Of a DNA stretch of 64,000 nt, positions 13,261 to 27,080 are shown piece by piece. Position numbers and translations under genes: made by a program. The stretch's first letter is position 1; each line of letters begins with the position of its first letter. The notes under the pieces are model-generated. The model was not told the DNA's origin and did not search any database. It saw nothing but the letters and a program-made list of their open reading frames with translations. The stretch covers positions 45,726,846 to 45,790,845 of the forward strand of contig OX243812.1 in NCBI GenBank assembly GCA_945859605.1, written 5' to 3'. The stretch comes from Lumbricus rubellus. Lineage: Eukaryota > Annelida > Clitellata > Crassiclitellata > Lumbricidae.

Positions 13261-16200
13261 CAATCACAGGCACAAAGATGAGTGGATGAAAGGCTCTATG
13301 CATGCAGACGCCAGATTCAGAGGCGCATTTGCTTGGCGCTGTTTGTTGCACGTCAATAGAGAAAATTCTCGGAGAAATTCGGAAAGACTTCTTGGAATGA
13401 GATCCATAGGGAAATAACATTTGGATGCGCTTGCTTGTTTTATATGAGTTAGTGTCCACTAATTTGTATTTATAAACAAGCAAGTGCGATCCAAATTCTC
13501 CAGCCTTTTGGATTTCTTTCTAAAATGTCTTTCTGAATTTTCTTTCCTATTTGTTTCTGACTTAATCAGACTGCTTAGCCACCCGAGTTAAAGAAATAAG
13601 GTGCTTCTCTTTCTGTCTCTCTGTCTCTATGTCTGTGTCTTTCTGCCTTGTTCTCTGTCTCTTCAGGTCTCTAGTTCTGTCTCTGTTCTTTCTTGTTTAG
13701 GTAGCTGACTTTTTTGTTTTTTAGCAGTTATAACATTGCATTTATAGTGTTTACAAGCTCCTGACTCTGTACTTCGATGTTGAGCAAGTTCTTAGAACTC
13801 AACACGATTTATTTCAGCTGCACCATATAAAAATATAATAGAGAAGAATGAATATAAATCGGTTTTAATATTAGAATTATTGTTGGTCCTGATATTAAAA
13901 CTCTGTCAAGAGCTCTAGAAACAAATAGTTTCATGCACAGGTGTCATTGATCTTACGGACTTACACGTCAACAGCAAGGATGGACTGACTTTCCAACTTT
14001 TATTACACTACCTTGCTTAAAGGTACTACAATCACCATTTCTGGTTTTGTAAGAAACTCAGCATATTGGCAACATCTTAGCACCTCAGTACATGTAAATT
14101 GCTGATTTCTATATGCTAATGGATAAAAGTTAACGAAGTTCTTGAGACAAACAGGACCAGCACTGAAACCAATATCATCAATTTTTTAAAATTTATTTAG
14201 TAGGTTTGCTGTTCAGCATTTACTTGAGAATGGATGTTGTTTGGCCAGGACGCAGGGGATCAGTGTGTATTGCATTTGACGTATCATTGTTGTGCTGCCA
14301 GACGATGTTTATTACGATCAGAAAAGGGCCGAGCTACTAAGGAAATAATGGCTGCAGCGTTAGCATTTGAGCTTTGAGTATTGATCATTGGCTCTTGCAA
14401 TTCCTCCGCTGATGAAAGATGGATGCGACAATCCTCCTCCTCCTCCGCAAGAGAAGCCAGCCAATATACAAGTTATGCACGATCGTTTGTTTGGTGAATG
14501 GTTGAAATGTATCCGACAGCTAAGCCATTGAGAATGCTGTGAGTCTGTGACGAGATGTGCATCATCCGTCCTTCTTCCGTCATTTGCTTTAAAGGTGAAG
14601 AGTTCTTAAGAAATAACTTGATACTCTCTGTTCCTTCTGAATTGTAAATTGATCGAAGCTGGTCAACATTGGGAAATGGCTGCTGACCTATTCTTCCAAT
14701 ATCAGAATGGATGGCATATATATTTAGAGTTGACATTCCCCTGTATTTGGTCATCCGTTAGCATTATGGGTGATGGCATATAAATATTTGAATAGGGAAT
14801 ACGCTTGCGCTGCCGTTGGTCACCAAATGGCATCTGAAGCTTATCCTTCTCTCCTCCGAGTGATGGGCATTCGTTCAGTTCAGTGTCTTCTTCCCTGTCA
14901 TGAGTGGAGGATTAGTTAGAAAAGCTTTGAACTTTGGTATAAAGTTGAACCATTTGCTCTGTTTGAACCTACAGTGTAGACTTGTTAAGGTCAGATATTA
15001 TGAGCCAAAGCTTGTGAATGAGAAAATCCAAAAAGATCTTCAGATGTCTAAATCATGCTATAATAAGGACAAAGGTGTACCTAACTGTTAGCGGTTCCCT
15101 GTAGTCCTGAATATAACTTCAAATGCTTAATCTACAAAATAATTTATAAAACACTAAAAACTTGAAATTTTGAAAATACTGTTAGAAATATAGAAAGCTT
15201 TTTTACCAGTTATTGTCATTGACACTTGAATGAAAAGCAAACAATTTCGACATTTATTATCAGACTGTACTAGTGTACTGCTAAGAGTCTTCAATTACAC
15301 ACACACACACACATTTGTTTATGTAGTCCTAGTCTCTAAAAGTGTCAATGTTTCACTAAGAAGAATACATAGACAACATTTTCCTTGGCTATATCTGACT
15401 CAGTCCTTTGTCTTTCATAGGAAGTCTGCTATGGATGAATTATCCAATATTTTTCCGTTCTACTCTTCCATAATTATGCTTTGGGTTGTTTCAGCCATGC
15501 AAAATATAAACCCTGTGAACAGAAATAATTCTTATTATCTTTGTCATTTTAGACCCACACTGGCAGAAGTCTTGTTTTTAATTTCGTTATTCGATGTTCT
15601 CTTGCAGCCATTTATTGTCTTGTCCTAATTCCTGTGTCCAGTATTCAGATATTGACTTCACTGGTGTTGGTAGTCAAAAGGAACATGAAATACTATTAGA
15701 CCAACAATATGTTTCTGCTCCAGATCTGTGGTATTCACTTTAAGTACCTGTAAGTTGGAAAGCAACAAATATCTCATTGCACAACAAGTTCTGATCTGGG
15801 CTTTGTCAATATATGTATCTCATGTTGAATGGGCAAATTGGGCATTGTGGGAGCCATGGCCTAACTGCTTGTTAAGCCGATTTGGACCTAAAAGGACAGT
15901 GACTGAACAAGTCTCATTGAATCATAGATGCCCCAGACTGTACTGAGAGGGAATAAATGGTTCACTGTCAAGAATGAGAGTTGTCGTAAGTATTTTTAAA
16001 GCAAACTTAAGCAACATAGACTTTTTTAGTTTTGGATAATTGACCACATAGGCCATTCTGCAATTCATTTAGGAAATTGGTGTATTTGATTCAGCACAAA
16101 AAGTACGGTGAATGAGGTGATCTTGATTGCTTCTCGTTTATCTAAAAGATTCTTTAAACGTCAAGACCATCATTCCAAAAACTTTTCCCCAGATCTATGA

Positions 16201-16520
16201 TGGAATTGTTGTAAAACAGTTTGACTGAACCTCTTGTTTATGATAAGAACAACAAAGGAATGCTAGGCTACGAACTGCAAGGAATGAAGTCCTAACTGTT
16301 GAAATCTATGCTTGTTTTTGTATCATCCTCTTCTTATAATGTTATTAGTCATAAGTATATTAGTTGTGTCTTTGTCATAAAGCTAATCTATACGACTTGA
16401 TGTTGATGCACGTTTGCAGTACGGACATGCTTACCTACTTAGAACTGTCCTAATTTGCACGACATAATGATCAATTTGAAGTAGTGATATAATAATATTT
16501 ATATTGTTTATGTTGTACTG
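13261..16520. other. Non-coding stretch, decayed coding traces only
   Basis: No gene identified. A pyrimidine-rich patch (ctctctttctgtctctctg) lies at about 13,605-13,690. Between 14,880 and 16,320 several disrupted open stretches could be an old DNA transposon; no catalytic motif could be aligned, so the family is left open. Confidence 0.4.
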
Positions 16521-16524
16521 TTGT

Positions 16525-16600
16525 AGTCGGTAAAAACTGCAACACAAAACCGCGCAGATTAAAACTGCACGCAATCATAACTGTGGCGATCATAACCACA
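16525..16600. mobile_element. Degenerate lone arm of the CGCG-repeat foldback family
   Basis: This stretch shares words and word order with the left arm of the foldback element at 42,315-43,385: a 'cggtaaaaac' start, then acaaaaccgcgca, then gatcataaccaca. Intervening units have decayed (aaaactgcaac, aaaactgcacgc). No opposite arm is nearby, so it is a solo or internally deleted copy. Confidence 0.65.
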
Positions 16601-17465
16601 CAATTGTAGAAATGATAGACTACCCGAAGCAAACAATTAATTGCTCTCTTTGTAGTTATATTAGTTTCATTTATTTTAATGCACTGCGCTTTTCGTATAA
16701 TCAAATAGTTCTCTCTCTCTCAAATAGTTAGATGCCTTTAAAACTTGCACCAATTTTCCCTAAGAGTTGATCATTTAAATCTACTGTAAAGGTTCTAATA
16801 AATTGTCTTTCAAAGTTCAACATCTATTTTAAAAGTAGCCTACTACCGATTGTCGTAAAAAAGTACGACATCTATGCCTGCTTTAAAATGTTTTTAAAGA
16901 GGTTGGCAAATGTTAGACGTCTAAACTTGAAGAGTAAAATTGTGTGCAATATCATGCAGATCAGATAGCTATCCATCACAGCAAAGAGACAATTTCAATT
17001 TTCATGAGATTCTAGCTACATACATTGCACATACATTTGTAATGACCAATTAGTACTTCTTATATTCTTGGGTTTGAGTTTATGTGCAATTGTTGTGTGC
17101 ACTGCCCATGAGTTGGACTTCAATGGTCATTAGTAATGGTATCTAAATGTCATGTCATGTCATGTCATGTAAACCAAAGTGCAGTATAAGTGGTTGGTCA
17201 TTATTACCATGTCTGTAGACCAAAATGCAGATAGCAATTGGGCATTTAAAGAATATTTTTATCTAATCTTAGTAATGGTATTTCAGTGAAGTTCTTAACG
17301 CAACGTGTGACCTGTTTGCATTCTGTATCATAAGACATAATTATGTTGTGTTATGATACAGCATGCACATAGATCGCATGAAGAATAATCATGCAAAAAA
17401 AGTTAACCATATTTAGCGTGTTAATCAATATGCTAAATTTTAGGAACATGACACAGCTCCACATT

Positions 17466-17541
<76 letters not shown>

Positions 17542-18030
17542 GCCCATAAGAAAGCTTTCTGTTCTTGTTTTTAAGGCTGTCATGCCTTGTTTCAAACTGT
17601 AAATGTCAGTTGGTGACATTTCTCAGTCCAACGGCAAAGTTCCATGGGGAGAGGGGGTGCTGTCTACTCTCTGGTGCATCAGATTACCCAGAGATCAGTT
17701 GTCTGACCATTTTCAGTGTCAGTCAAATTCTAGAAAATGTCTGACCAAGAGCTATGAAATCGTCCATTGTCAGATTTTAACACTTTTGACACTTTCAACA
17801 CTTTCAACAGTTCTTCATTTGTTGCACGGCTCCTTAATTTGCTTTGACAGCAAAAGCTTTTGAATTCAAGGACCACAATTCTAAGAACAATAGCTAATAG
17901 CAACTTTAGCAAGATACCCTGCAGAATGAATAAGTTTTGTGTGGCTTTGTGAGAACGTGTGCACAGGGCAAGAGGGACACTTGAACCCCTGTCATAAACT
18001 ACACTTTTTCATTTTAATAAACTTTCTTTA
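16601..18030. other. Non-coding stretch with a (GA)n tract
   Basis: No gene seen. It includes a short catgt repeat at about 17,150-17,170 and the GA microsatellite annotated separately. Confidence 0.55.
17470..17539. repeat. (GA)n microsatellite
   Basis: About 35 uninterrupted GA dinucleotides. Confidence 0.97.
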
Positions 18031-18439
18031 TGCTAAAGCAGTGGTTCTCAAACTTCTGCAGGCCGCGGACCGGCAATAATTCATTTGGGAAGCTCGCGGA
18101 CCACTAACTTTAATGGCAAGCCCAAACAAAAGCGAACTATATTTAAAAAACTAATTATATGGTTATTTATAATTAGGGATTTTGAATTAATAGGCCTAAA
18201 AACTGTTTGTACAGCTATTTTGCAAGTTAAAATAAGGCACTGGCAATGAATTTTTAAAGTCTGAAACAGAATTTTGAATAAATTTGGACCAACAATTCGA
18301 ATAATTTCAAAATTTGAAATATATAAATTAATAATTGTAATTTATTTTTCACTCTCCACTTCTTCACGGACCGGCGACCAGGACTCCACGGACCGGCACC
18401 GGTCCGCGGACCACCACTTTGAGAACCACTGTGCTAAAG
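18031..18439. mobile_element. Non-autonomous hAT (Buster-like) element with 8-bp TSD
   Basis: The element occupies 18,039-18,431 between perfect tgctaaag duplications (18,031-18,038 and 18,432-18,439). Terminal inverted repeats are cagtggttctcaaa and tttgagaaccactg. Subterminal ggccgcggaccgg / ccggtccgcggacc blocks flank an AT-rich core with no coding capacity. The target has a central TA, as in Buster hATs. Confidence 0.93.
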
Positions 18440-20555
<2,116 letters not shown>

Positions 20556-20652
20556 CCACCCTTGGCAAGGAGTTGGCCCTCTGGCTCGGAGTTGAACCCC
20601 CGACCATTTCCTGGACAGTGCACCTTGCTAACCACTCATCTATCACTCACGA
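20556..20652 (-). mobile_element. tRNA-derived SINE head (first type)
   Basis: On the minus strand the segment contains a tRNA-like split RNA polymerase III promoter: an A box in gagtggttagcaaggtg (20,621-20,637) and a B box in ggggttcaactcc (20,588-20,600), at normal tRNA spacing. Intact clover-leaf pairing is not evident. Sequence continues past the tRNA region (ttggcaagggtggaa), as in a SINE body. A decayed tRNA gene is the alternative. Confidence 0.65.
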
Positions 20653-22274
20653 GGTTGATATGGTGACCTCTGTGAGGTATTCACTTTGCCACGGCAAACA
20701 GCTTTAAGTGCTTGATTGAAGCTGTGGTCAGAAGTACATGTAGATAATGGCTGCTAGACAAGAAGCAATTCTTTAGTAAGACAGTTGAATTATTCATATG
20801 CACTTTCTCTATTACTTTATGAGTGTTTTTCACCTCTAGGACGGTACTACAAAATAGCATGCCTCTTTAGAAATCATTTATGCTGTGATGACAAGTCATT
20901 TCAATCAAAAGTTCTGGCATGATACAGCACATGGAACTTAGTAGTTTTCCATGAAGATTTTGCCAAACGAGAACTTTATCTGTAACGCATGGCTGCAGAG
21001 GAGAGATGTCATGATAGGAAGGCTGCATCGAAACTGGAGCGCACCCGTGTGAGCTCTCTTCAACAGACCAGAGTGTCTCTGTGCTTACCTGTCCATGCAA
21101 ACATGCATGAACCACTGAACCCACAGCCACTTCTCAACTGTTACTGCCTCCTCACTTCTTGCCTTTCATTTCGTGCGCATATTTTTCAGCAACTGCAGTT
21201 TATAGTGCCCTCTGTTGAAGGGTCTTTGCATAATTTCTTCTGTCAGCATTGTGTATTGCCATTGGCTTCCCTTCTTCTGATTTGTGCATTTACAGTAATT
21301 GTGACAGCTCTCTGGCAAATCTTACGAGGAGCTTGACATTCTAATTTGCTTGTTAGAACTGCATTAGAAAGCAGGGAATTCTTCACGAGGCCGAAAGAGC
21401 TGATTAGACCACTGCACCAGAGATAGGAAGTCTAATCACAGGAAATGTCGACTCTCCGCTAATTTAGTCATCTCCTAGAGCATTTCTAGAATGACAGTGT
21501 TCTATGCCATTCTGTCAGCATTGGTTAGTATGCAGGCTTTGCCATTGTTGATTGCTAAACTGGGTGTTTGCAGTGTGTGCATTAGTCGGGTTTGAAGACA
21601 CATGTTTTTCTGAAATGGCGTTGACAGAAACGCTGTCGGAGTCTCCACTGATTTGATAATCAATAGAACATCACTTCATCCTGATTTAGATGCTTTTGTT
21701 AAATCCTGTATGAAACCTACCTCACTTCCAGTGAAAGCAATTTAATATTATATGAGGTAGTGCTCATTTTAATCCATTAAGATGTTACAGCTCATCCTCA
21801 TTTATATGAGTTCTAACATTGTTGGGTAAATCATGTTAGTGGGCTTGGAATTCTTTCTTGGTTGATGTTTCAAAAACAAAATCAATTTTTTGCAGTGTAA
21901 TTCTGATATGTTGTATTGGTTAAATAAGGTTGCACTTAAATTTAGTTAAGTGCTAAGTTGCTTAAATCAAATGCATGCTTACATCAGACAATTAAATCTG
22001 TTACATTCATTCACTGAAATGCAATTCAGAAGAGCGGCAGTTCCCCTCCCCCCATATGTTCCTTTAGAATAGTTTTGTCAATTGTTCTTGTATCTCTTTT
22101 AGAAAACAAATATCATACTATGGTCACCATGAACGGTAATTACGTATAGTGGATCATGAGTTACACACCTGCAATGTATGATTTCTCTTTGGAAGCGTAT
22201 ATAAACTTTCTGATCAGCCACACCCCACAGCAGCTGCAGCTACATTATATATAAATAATTTACTATATTATGTG
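20653..22274. other. Non-coding stretch, nothing recognised
   Basis: Several short open frames around 20,990-21,340 and on the opposite strand carry no motif that I recognise. Confidence 0.5.
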
Positions 22275-22610
22275 TGATATATAATATTACTAGCCCATTC
22301 CAGACCGCTCTGCCAACCATAGAAAAGGCTCGATTCAGCATGGTTGCAGTTCATGCGAATGGGGCCTAGAACACTCCCTTCCATGCAGAACAGGAGGGCG
22401 GTGGCCTTGGTTACCTCTGAAGCAACAGAGCTGTCGCAAGTAGTCTGGGGCAATACCAAGCTGACATTGCTGAACCAGACCCGTGATCATATACTCAATG
22501 CGCTGTCGGGTAAGAAGCCAGTGTAATGTCTCCAGCATAATATAGCTGAAGACACGACCAAATTTTGGGATTTGTCCAATTAGATATGCTGCAGAGCATA
22601 CGATTCAGTT
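22275..22610 (-). mobile_element. CR1/L2-like LINE relic (C-terminal part of ORF2)
   Basis: The minus-strand translation gives the thumb/C-terminal pattern of CR1-group reverse transcriptases: a segment like IPKFGRVFSYIMLETLHWL, then QRIEY.., then LGIAPDYLRQLC. A frame change follows, then a decayed 'ESSLFYGWQSGLEW' block matching the usual RSFS..GP..WN.LP motif. Frameshifts and stops make it a dead fragment, truncated at both ends. Confidence 0.8.
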
Positions 22611-24223
22611 CAGTATGTATGCGTGTATATAGCGCATAATGATATATTTTATGTGTATGTAATGGAATGGTTCATTTAAGAACGTTCTGTTGGATCCAGC
22701 ATTGCATAGATTGCTCTCCTTGGATTCAGACTGTCAGCTATAAAAGCAACTTTTGTGTGAGGAGGACATTGAGAGTTTGGCCATTAACTAGAGTAGACTG
22801 CCCATAAGTCTGCAGCAAGAGCTCCTGAACCTCCTTCTTTCCTTCCTTCATTCCATTAATGATTAATGATTAATGACCATCTCGCTTTTATTCATCCTAG
22901 TAAAGAGCTCCACTGAGAAACTTTTCAATGCAACTATGTATGAATGTTTGGCAATTAAGTTACACCATGCCAGAGAGAATAAATTTCTCTCGATAGCTAT
23001 AGATACCTCTCGAGTTCTAATGCATCAAATGGGACAGAATGATTATACCTCTCCTGGTTCTATATTCAGACCATCAAGAAGGTATATTCCTATTAACCTG
23101 TCTCTCTGTGGTGCACTCCAAGACCCTGGCAGGGAGCATTATGTCGGCTTAATGCGTTATAAATGCTTGCGTCTGAAGTTGTGAATAGAATGCGAGACAG
23201 GTTGCAAACAGTAGTGCAACAACTAGACAATGATATCTCGGTGGATGCATGGCTTCTGCAATGAATTGCCAGACACTGCTGTTGTCTGGATGCAGATTGA
23301 CTGTCTAATGTCTGTAAGGCAGTCATGTTGTGATGGACTTCAGTTCTCTGCTATGACTTAACTGCTATATAGTGGTTCTTCTGGGGAAATTGCATGTAAT
23401 TGCTGTCGAGTGAGTTGCGATTTTTAACTTTGAATCCATTATTCAGTGATGTGGGGATCATGTTTAGGCCAGCTATGAACCTGTATTATTATTATATTCT
23501 AAAGGCCATAACTATTAGATCCACATTGATCAGTTAAGGCTCAAGCTTAGCTCTGTCAGTTGGGTACTTTCACTTGTATATTATGTTATATATATATTAT
23601 ACATATATAATATATGTTTATTTTTATATGTGTATATGAAAGGGTTGGAATTGATTAAAATAATTTTAATCGATTAATCTCCAAGTTTATTCACGATTAC
23701 TCGATCAATATTTATTGATTTGTTCTACGTTAAATTGTAAGTGTGAAAACTGTCAAAAATGTATCTCTGTGTTAAATACTATTTTCTTTCTACAAGAAAA
23801 TGTCTTTCATATTGTTTCTTGCGATGGAAACACTTAATTATTTCAACACAACATCATCAGCATTTATTTCAAGTATAAAAAGTCCGCTTTAATTTCTCCA
23901 TTCAGATTGTTTCAAATTTACTCCAGAGGGTATCTTTCAATCCCCTTGACTCATGGGAGCAGAGCTCTCCCTACTTTTTGGACAAGACATGGGACCTCTT
24001 GAACCAAAAGGGCCATACATAGGTGCCTGAACACAGGTGCAAGAGTGGGCTCTTCTCCCATGGAAAATTGACATCTATAGTTTCACTACTAAGTACTGCT
24101 TTTTTTACACCGCTGAAATAAAGTCTCCCTCATTCATTGGGAATGTATGTTCTTGCAAAAATAATTTATCAAAGTAAACTGATGGCTTAACCTACGCATC
24201 CTTTTATGTGACTATATATATGT

Positions 24224-24225
<2 letters not shown>
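22611..24225. other. Non-coding stretch, nothing recognised
   Basis: AT-rich with tandem attaatg (22,856-22,875) and TA-rich patches (23,580-23,620). No gene. Confidence 0.55.

Positions 24226-24277
<52 letters not shown>
24226..24277. repeat. (TA)n microsatellite
   Basis: Uninterrupted TA dinucleotides preceded by two tgtgactatata units. Confidence 0.95.
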
Positions 24278-24280
<3 letters not shown>

Positions 24281-24294
24281 CCCATTTCATGCTG

Positions 24295-24585
24295 AATGAG
24301 GAGACCTTATTTCAGCGGCGGATTAAATCTTTTCTCCTTGGAGACTTTATTTCAGAAGATAGTCTTTGGACGAATTTATTCTGAAACAGATCTAGCGGGA
24401 AGACTCTATTTAAAAATATAGTCTCTGGGGAGAGACATTTAGGGAAGACTGTCACTTGACACCTATTAACTTTAAGATCAGGAAAATTTCTTCCAATACA
24501 GAGTTTCAGCCAGGGGAGACTCTGTTTCGGGAGGACATTAAATCGAGGGGGACTTTATATCGAGGGGGGCTTTATATCGTGACAT
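24295..24585 (+). repeat. Degenerate GGAGACTTTATTTC-type repeat cluster
   Basis: A motif of the form ggagactttatttcag recurs about eight to ten times with drift: gagaccttatttcagcgg, ggagactttatttcagaa, gactctatttaaaa, gagactctgtttcgggag, ggggactttatatcgagg. Spacing is irregular (about 20-35 bp). It looks like the decayed internal tandem array of a mobile element, but I could not find its ends. Confidence 0.55.
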
Positions 24586-25469
24586 GCATACCAGTACAAT
24601 GGCAGTTGTATGGCATGTCTAAGAAACCTCTGAATCAAATGTCTGTTCCTCTTTTCAGTCAGATGCAGAAGATTTCATTTCCACGTTCTGTTTTGCACTA
24701 CTGGAGTGAGTCGGGTGGAGGTGGGGAATGAGGGGAGGGAAGAGGTGGGGGGGGGATAAGAGCAGGGAAGACATGCGCTGAACTGTGAATTGGAACAAAC
24801 GAGCAGGCACCTCGTTTGTCAAAATCTTAAGTAGTTCTGCCAGTCACAGAGTATAGTGAGTATAGGGTGGAAGGGGTAGTGGGGGCTCATTGAACCACTG
24901 GCCACATCGAACCGCCTCTTCTTGCTGGAATGATTGATGCCTGCCACTAATTGGACGCCAGGGTAATTGCATAGCCTTAGAGGCACAAGACATTTGCCTA
25001 GCCTTTAAGTTGTGGACATTTTTGTAGCCCAACAGGTTCAAAGTTGTTTAGACTTGTTGCCTCAGGCTATTTGCTTTAGGCTAACAGCCAGGACAATTGA
25101 ATAGTCCAATGGAGTCAAAGTATTTATTCTGAGCTGCCATGCCCAGAACCAGAACCATCATAAATGATAATATATGATACAATTTGCTTAATGTAACAAA
25201 GTCAAGGTATTTGCTTACCTTATCAGGCTTAGCCTTAAAGCTTTAATGATGAGCTGCTTTAGTTTCCCAGTCACTTTTAAAATACACAATCCTGTCATTA
25301 AAGTGTTAAAGAGTTTAAAGACAGGTAGAGAAAGCATTGCTCTATGCAAATTATCATAATGAATGAATTGATTATTGTAATGACAAAGATGTGAAACACT
25401 ATCTATGTATACTTATAATGATAAAGTGTAATTTATATGTAATTATATGTAATATATATACATAATTAA
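24586..25469. other. Non-coding stretch, nothing recognised
   Basis: G-rich patch at about 24,715-24,760 (ggtggggggggg). No gene. Confidence 0.55.
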
Positions 25470-25505
25470 TTATTTATATTATATATATTATATATATATA
25501 TATAT

Positions 25506-26969
25506 GACCTCACCCTGGGTGGACGGGCCCAGACAGTCGCTGATGACGTGGCAATGCTAGAGGACAAGTGCAGGGAGCTCGGCTTACAACTAAACCGCTC
25601 CAAATGTGAGGTGATCACCCATGATCCCGGGCTCGTGGAAGCACATAGTCAATTAGGTTCTTTCTCACATGTAGAACCGGAAATGGCGACTCTTCTAGGT
25701 GCCCCTCTGTCCGCGCAGGGAGCGCTGGGGACTGTCTTGGAGATGCGCACCTGTGAGCTCTCAAGGGCCTTGGAGAGATTGGAGCTCATCGCTAGGCACG
25801 ACGCTCTAGTGCTTCTAAGATACTCACTGAGCTCTTGCAAACTTCTCCACATTCTGCGATGCTTCCCATGCTCTGGTCACCCGGGTCTTGAAAGGTATGA
25901 CTCCGTACTGCGTGAGGGCCTGTGCAGGGTCCTAAACTTGTCCTTGTCAGATGGTCAGTGGATGCAGTCCTCACTGCCCATCAAAGCTGGTGGACTGGGA
26001 ATTCGATTGGCTGCCTCGCTTGCACTTCCAGCCTTTTTGGCTTCAGCTGCGGGTACCCTTTCGCTTCAGTCCACTATGCTCGGTGACCAATTCCCTGCAG
26101 ACCCACAATACGAGGTCATGCTGACCCAATGGCAGGGTATAAGTTCAATTCAACAAGTGGACAGCGACCTTATTCATAAGCAATCATACTGGGATAAGCC
26201 CCTCATAGACGGAGTCATATCGGATCTGAAGGCCACACTAACAGACCCTTACCATCAGGCACGCTTTGGGGCAGTCTCCGCCCCGCACTCGGGTGATTGG
26301 CTATTTGCTCTCCCCATCACATCTTGTGGGTTGAGACTCGATGATGAGGCGGTCAGAGTCGCAGTTGGATTGCGCCTTGGCGCTACTCTATGCGAGCCGC
26401 ACAGCTGTGTATGCGGTTCTCTTGTTTCGGCAGAGGGTTCGCATGGATTATCCTGCGTGTTGGGTCCGGGACGCTCGTCTCGACATGCGACCCTAAACGA
26501 TCTAATTTTCCGCAGCTTGTTGCGAGCCGGCTACCCCTCAGCCAAGGAACCTGTTGGCCTTCTGAGATCCGACGGCAAGAGACCAGACGGTCTCACTCTC
26601 ATCCCTTGGCGTGCGGGACGCAGCCTAGTGTGGGACGTAACGGTCACAGACACCTTGGCCGTTTCATACTTGCCAAACACTTCTCGGACGGCCGGGGCAG
26701 CAGCCGAGATGGCGGCTGCTCGGAAGAACGCAAAGTACACTCATCTCGCAGCCGTCCATCACTTTGTTCCTCTGGCCTGTGAAACCATGGGCCCGGTGAA
26801 TGAGGAAGGCTTGACCTTTCTTTTATCTTTGGGACAGAATCTCACCGCCATGTCTGGAGATGCTCGCGAGACGTCCTACTTATTTCAACGTCTCTCTCTT
26901 ACAATCCAGCGATTTAATGCGGTGGCATTCCGCGGCTCTTTCCCTGCGCTGGACTTCAACGACGACTAG
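25506..26969 (+). CDS. C-terminal part of R2-type LINE protein: RT thumb plus restriction-like endonuclease
   Basis: Partial reverse transcriptase/endonuclease that would nick the target and copy LINE RNA into it. The frame opens at 25,506 with DLTLGG, the remainder of the RT catalytic YxDD box, and no true start exists because the element is 5'-truncated. Numbering from the GTG at 25,548 (codon 1): LQLNRSKCEV near 14-23 is the RT motif after the catalytic box. A C-x-C-x9-H-x3-C knuckle follows (Cys287, Cys289, His299, Cys303). The endonuclease core is RH at 312-313, RPDG at 345-348 and WDVTV at 362-366, giving the PD..D pattern of R2/CRE-type nucleases. No internal stop or frameshift. N-terminal zinc fingers/Myb and most of RT are absent, so it cannot act alone. 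Confidence 0.88.
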   Translation, partial: DLTLGGRAQTVADDVAMLEDKCRELGLQLNRSKCEVITHDPGLVEAHSQLGSFSHVEPEMATLLGAPLSAQGALGTVLEMRTCELSRALERLELIARHDALVLLRYSLSSCKLLHILRCFPCSGHPGLERYDSVLREGLCRVLNLSLSDGQWMQSSLPIKAGGLGIRLAASLALPAFLASAAGTLSLQSTMLGDQFPADPQYEVMLTQWQGISSIQQVDSDLIHKQSYWDKPLIDGVISDLKATLTDPYHQARFGAVSAPHSGDWLFALPITSCGLRLDDEAVRVAVGLRLGATLCEPHSCVCGSLVSAEGSHGLSCVLGPGRSSRHATLNDLIFRSLLRAGYPSAKEPVGLLRSDGKRPDGLTLIPWRAGRSLVWDVTVTDTLAVSYLPNTSRTAGAAAEMAAARKNAKYTHLAAVHHFVPLACETMGPVNEEGLTFLLSLGQNLTAMSGDARETSYLFQRLSLTIQRFNAVAFRGSFPALDFNDD

Positions 26970-27011
26970 GTGCCGTTCCAGATGTTTTTATTTTAGTATT
27001 AGGGTGTAAGT

Positions 27012-27038
27012 CCCTGAGGGATCATATGTACCTCAGGG
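27012..27038 (+). other. 3' UTR hairpin of the R2-type LINE
   Basis: Perfect 8-bp inverted repeat ccctgagg (27,012-27,019) / cctcaggg (27,031-27,038) around an 11-nt loop, seven nucleotides before the terminal TA tract. A stem-loop here could be the part of the RNA that the LINE protein recognises for target-primed reverse transcription; this role is inference. Confidence 0.7.
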
Positions 27039-27039
27039 C

Positions 27040-27077
<38 letters not shown>

Positions 27078-27080
<3 letters not shown>

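Larger units (their letters stand above)
25470..27077 (+). mobile_element. 5'-truncated LINE of the R2/NeSL/HERO type, bounded by TA microsatellite
   Basis: The 3' half of a non-LTR retrotransposon that encodes a restriction-like endonuclease instead of the APE type. LINE sequence starts abruptly at 25,506 inside the catalytic YxDD region, directly against a TA tract (25,485-25,505). It ends after a short 3' UTR and hairpin, directly followed by another TA tract (27,045-27,077). Either TA is both target and tail, or the 3' TA is a self-tail. The coding frame is uninterrupted to its stop at 26,969, which points to a fairly recent insertion. Confidence 0.85.

Noticed and set aside
12407..13483. 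Signal-peptide first exon of robo
   Set aside because: Frames in this block lack a credible hydrophobic leader joined to a phase-1 donor.
14880..16350. A decayed piggyBac or P-like transposase
   Set aside because: Only vague similarity in broken frames (for example a VYDKNNKGMLGY-like phrase) without catalytic residues in order; not enough to annotate.
20556..20652. Genuine tRNA gene on the minus strand
   Set aside because: A and B boxes are present but clover-leaf pairing is not evident and sequence continues as a SINE body; the same holds for 32,666-32,730.
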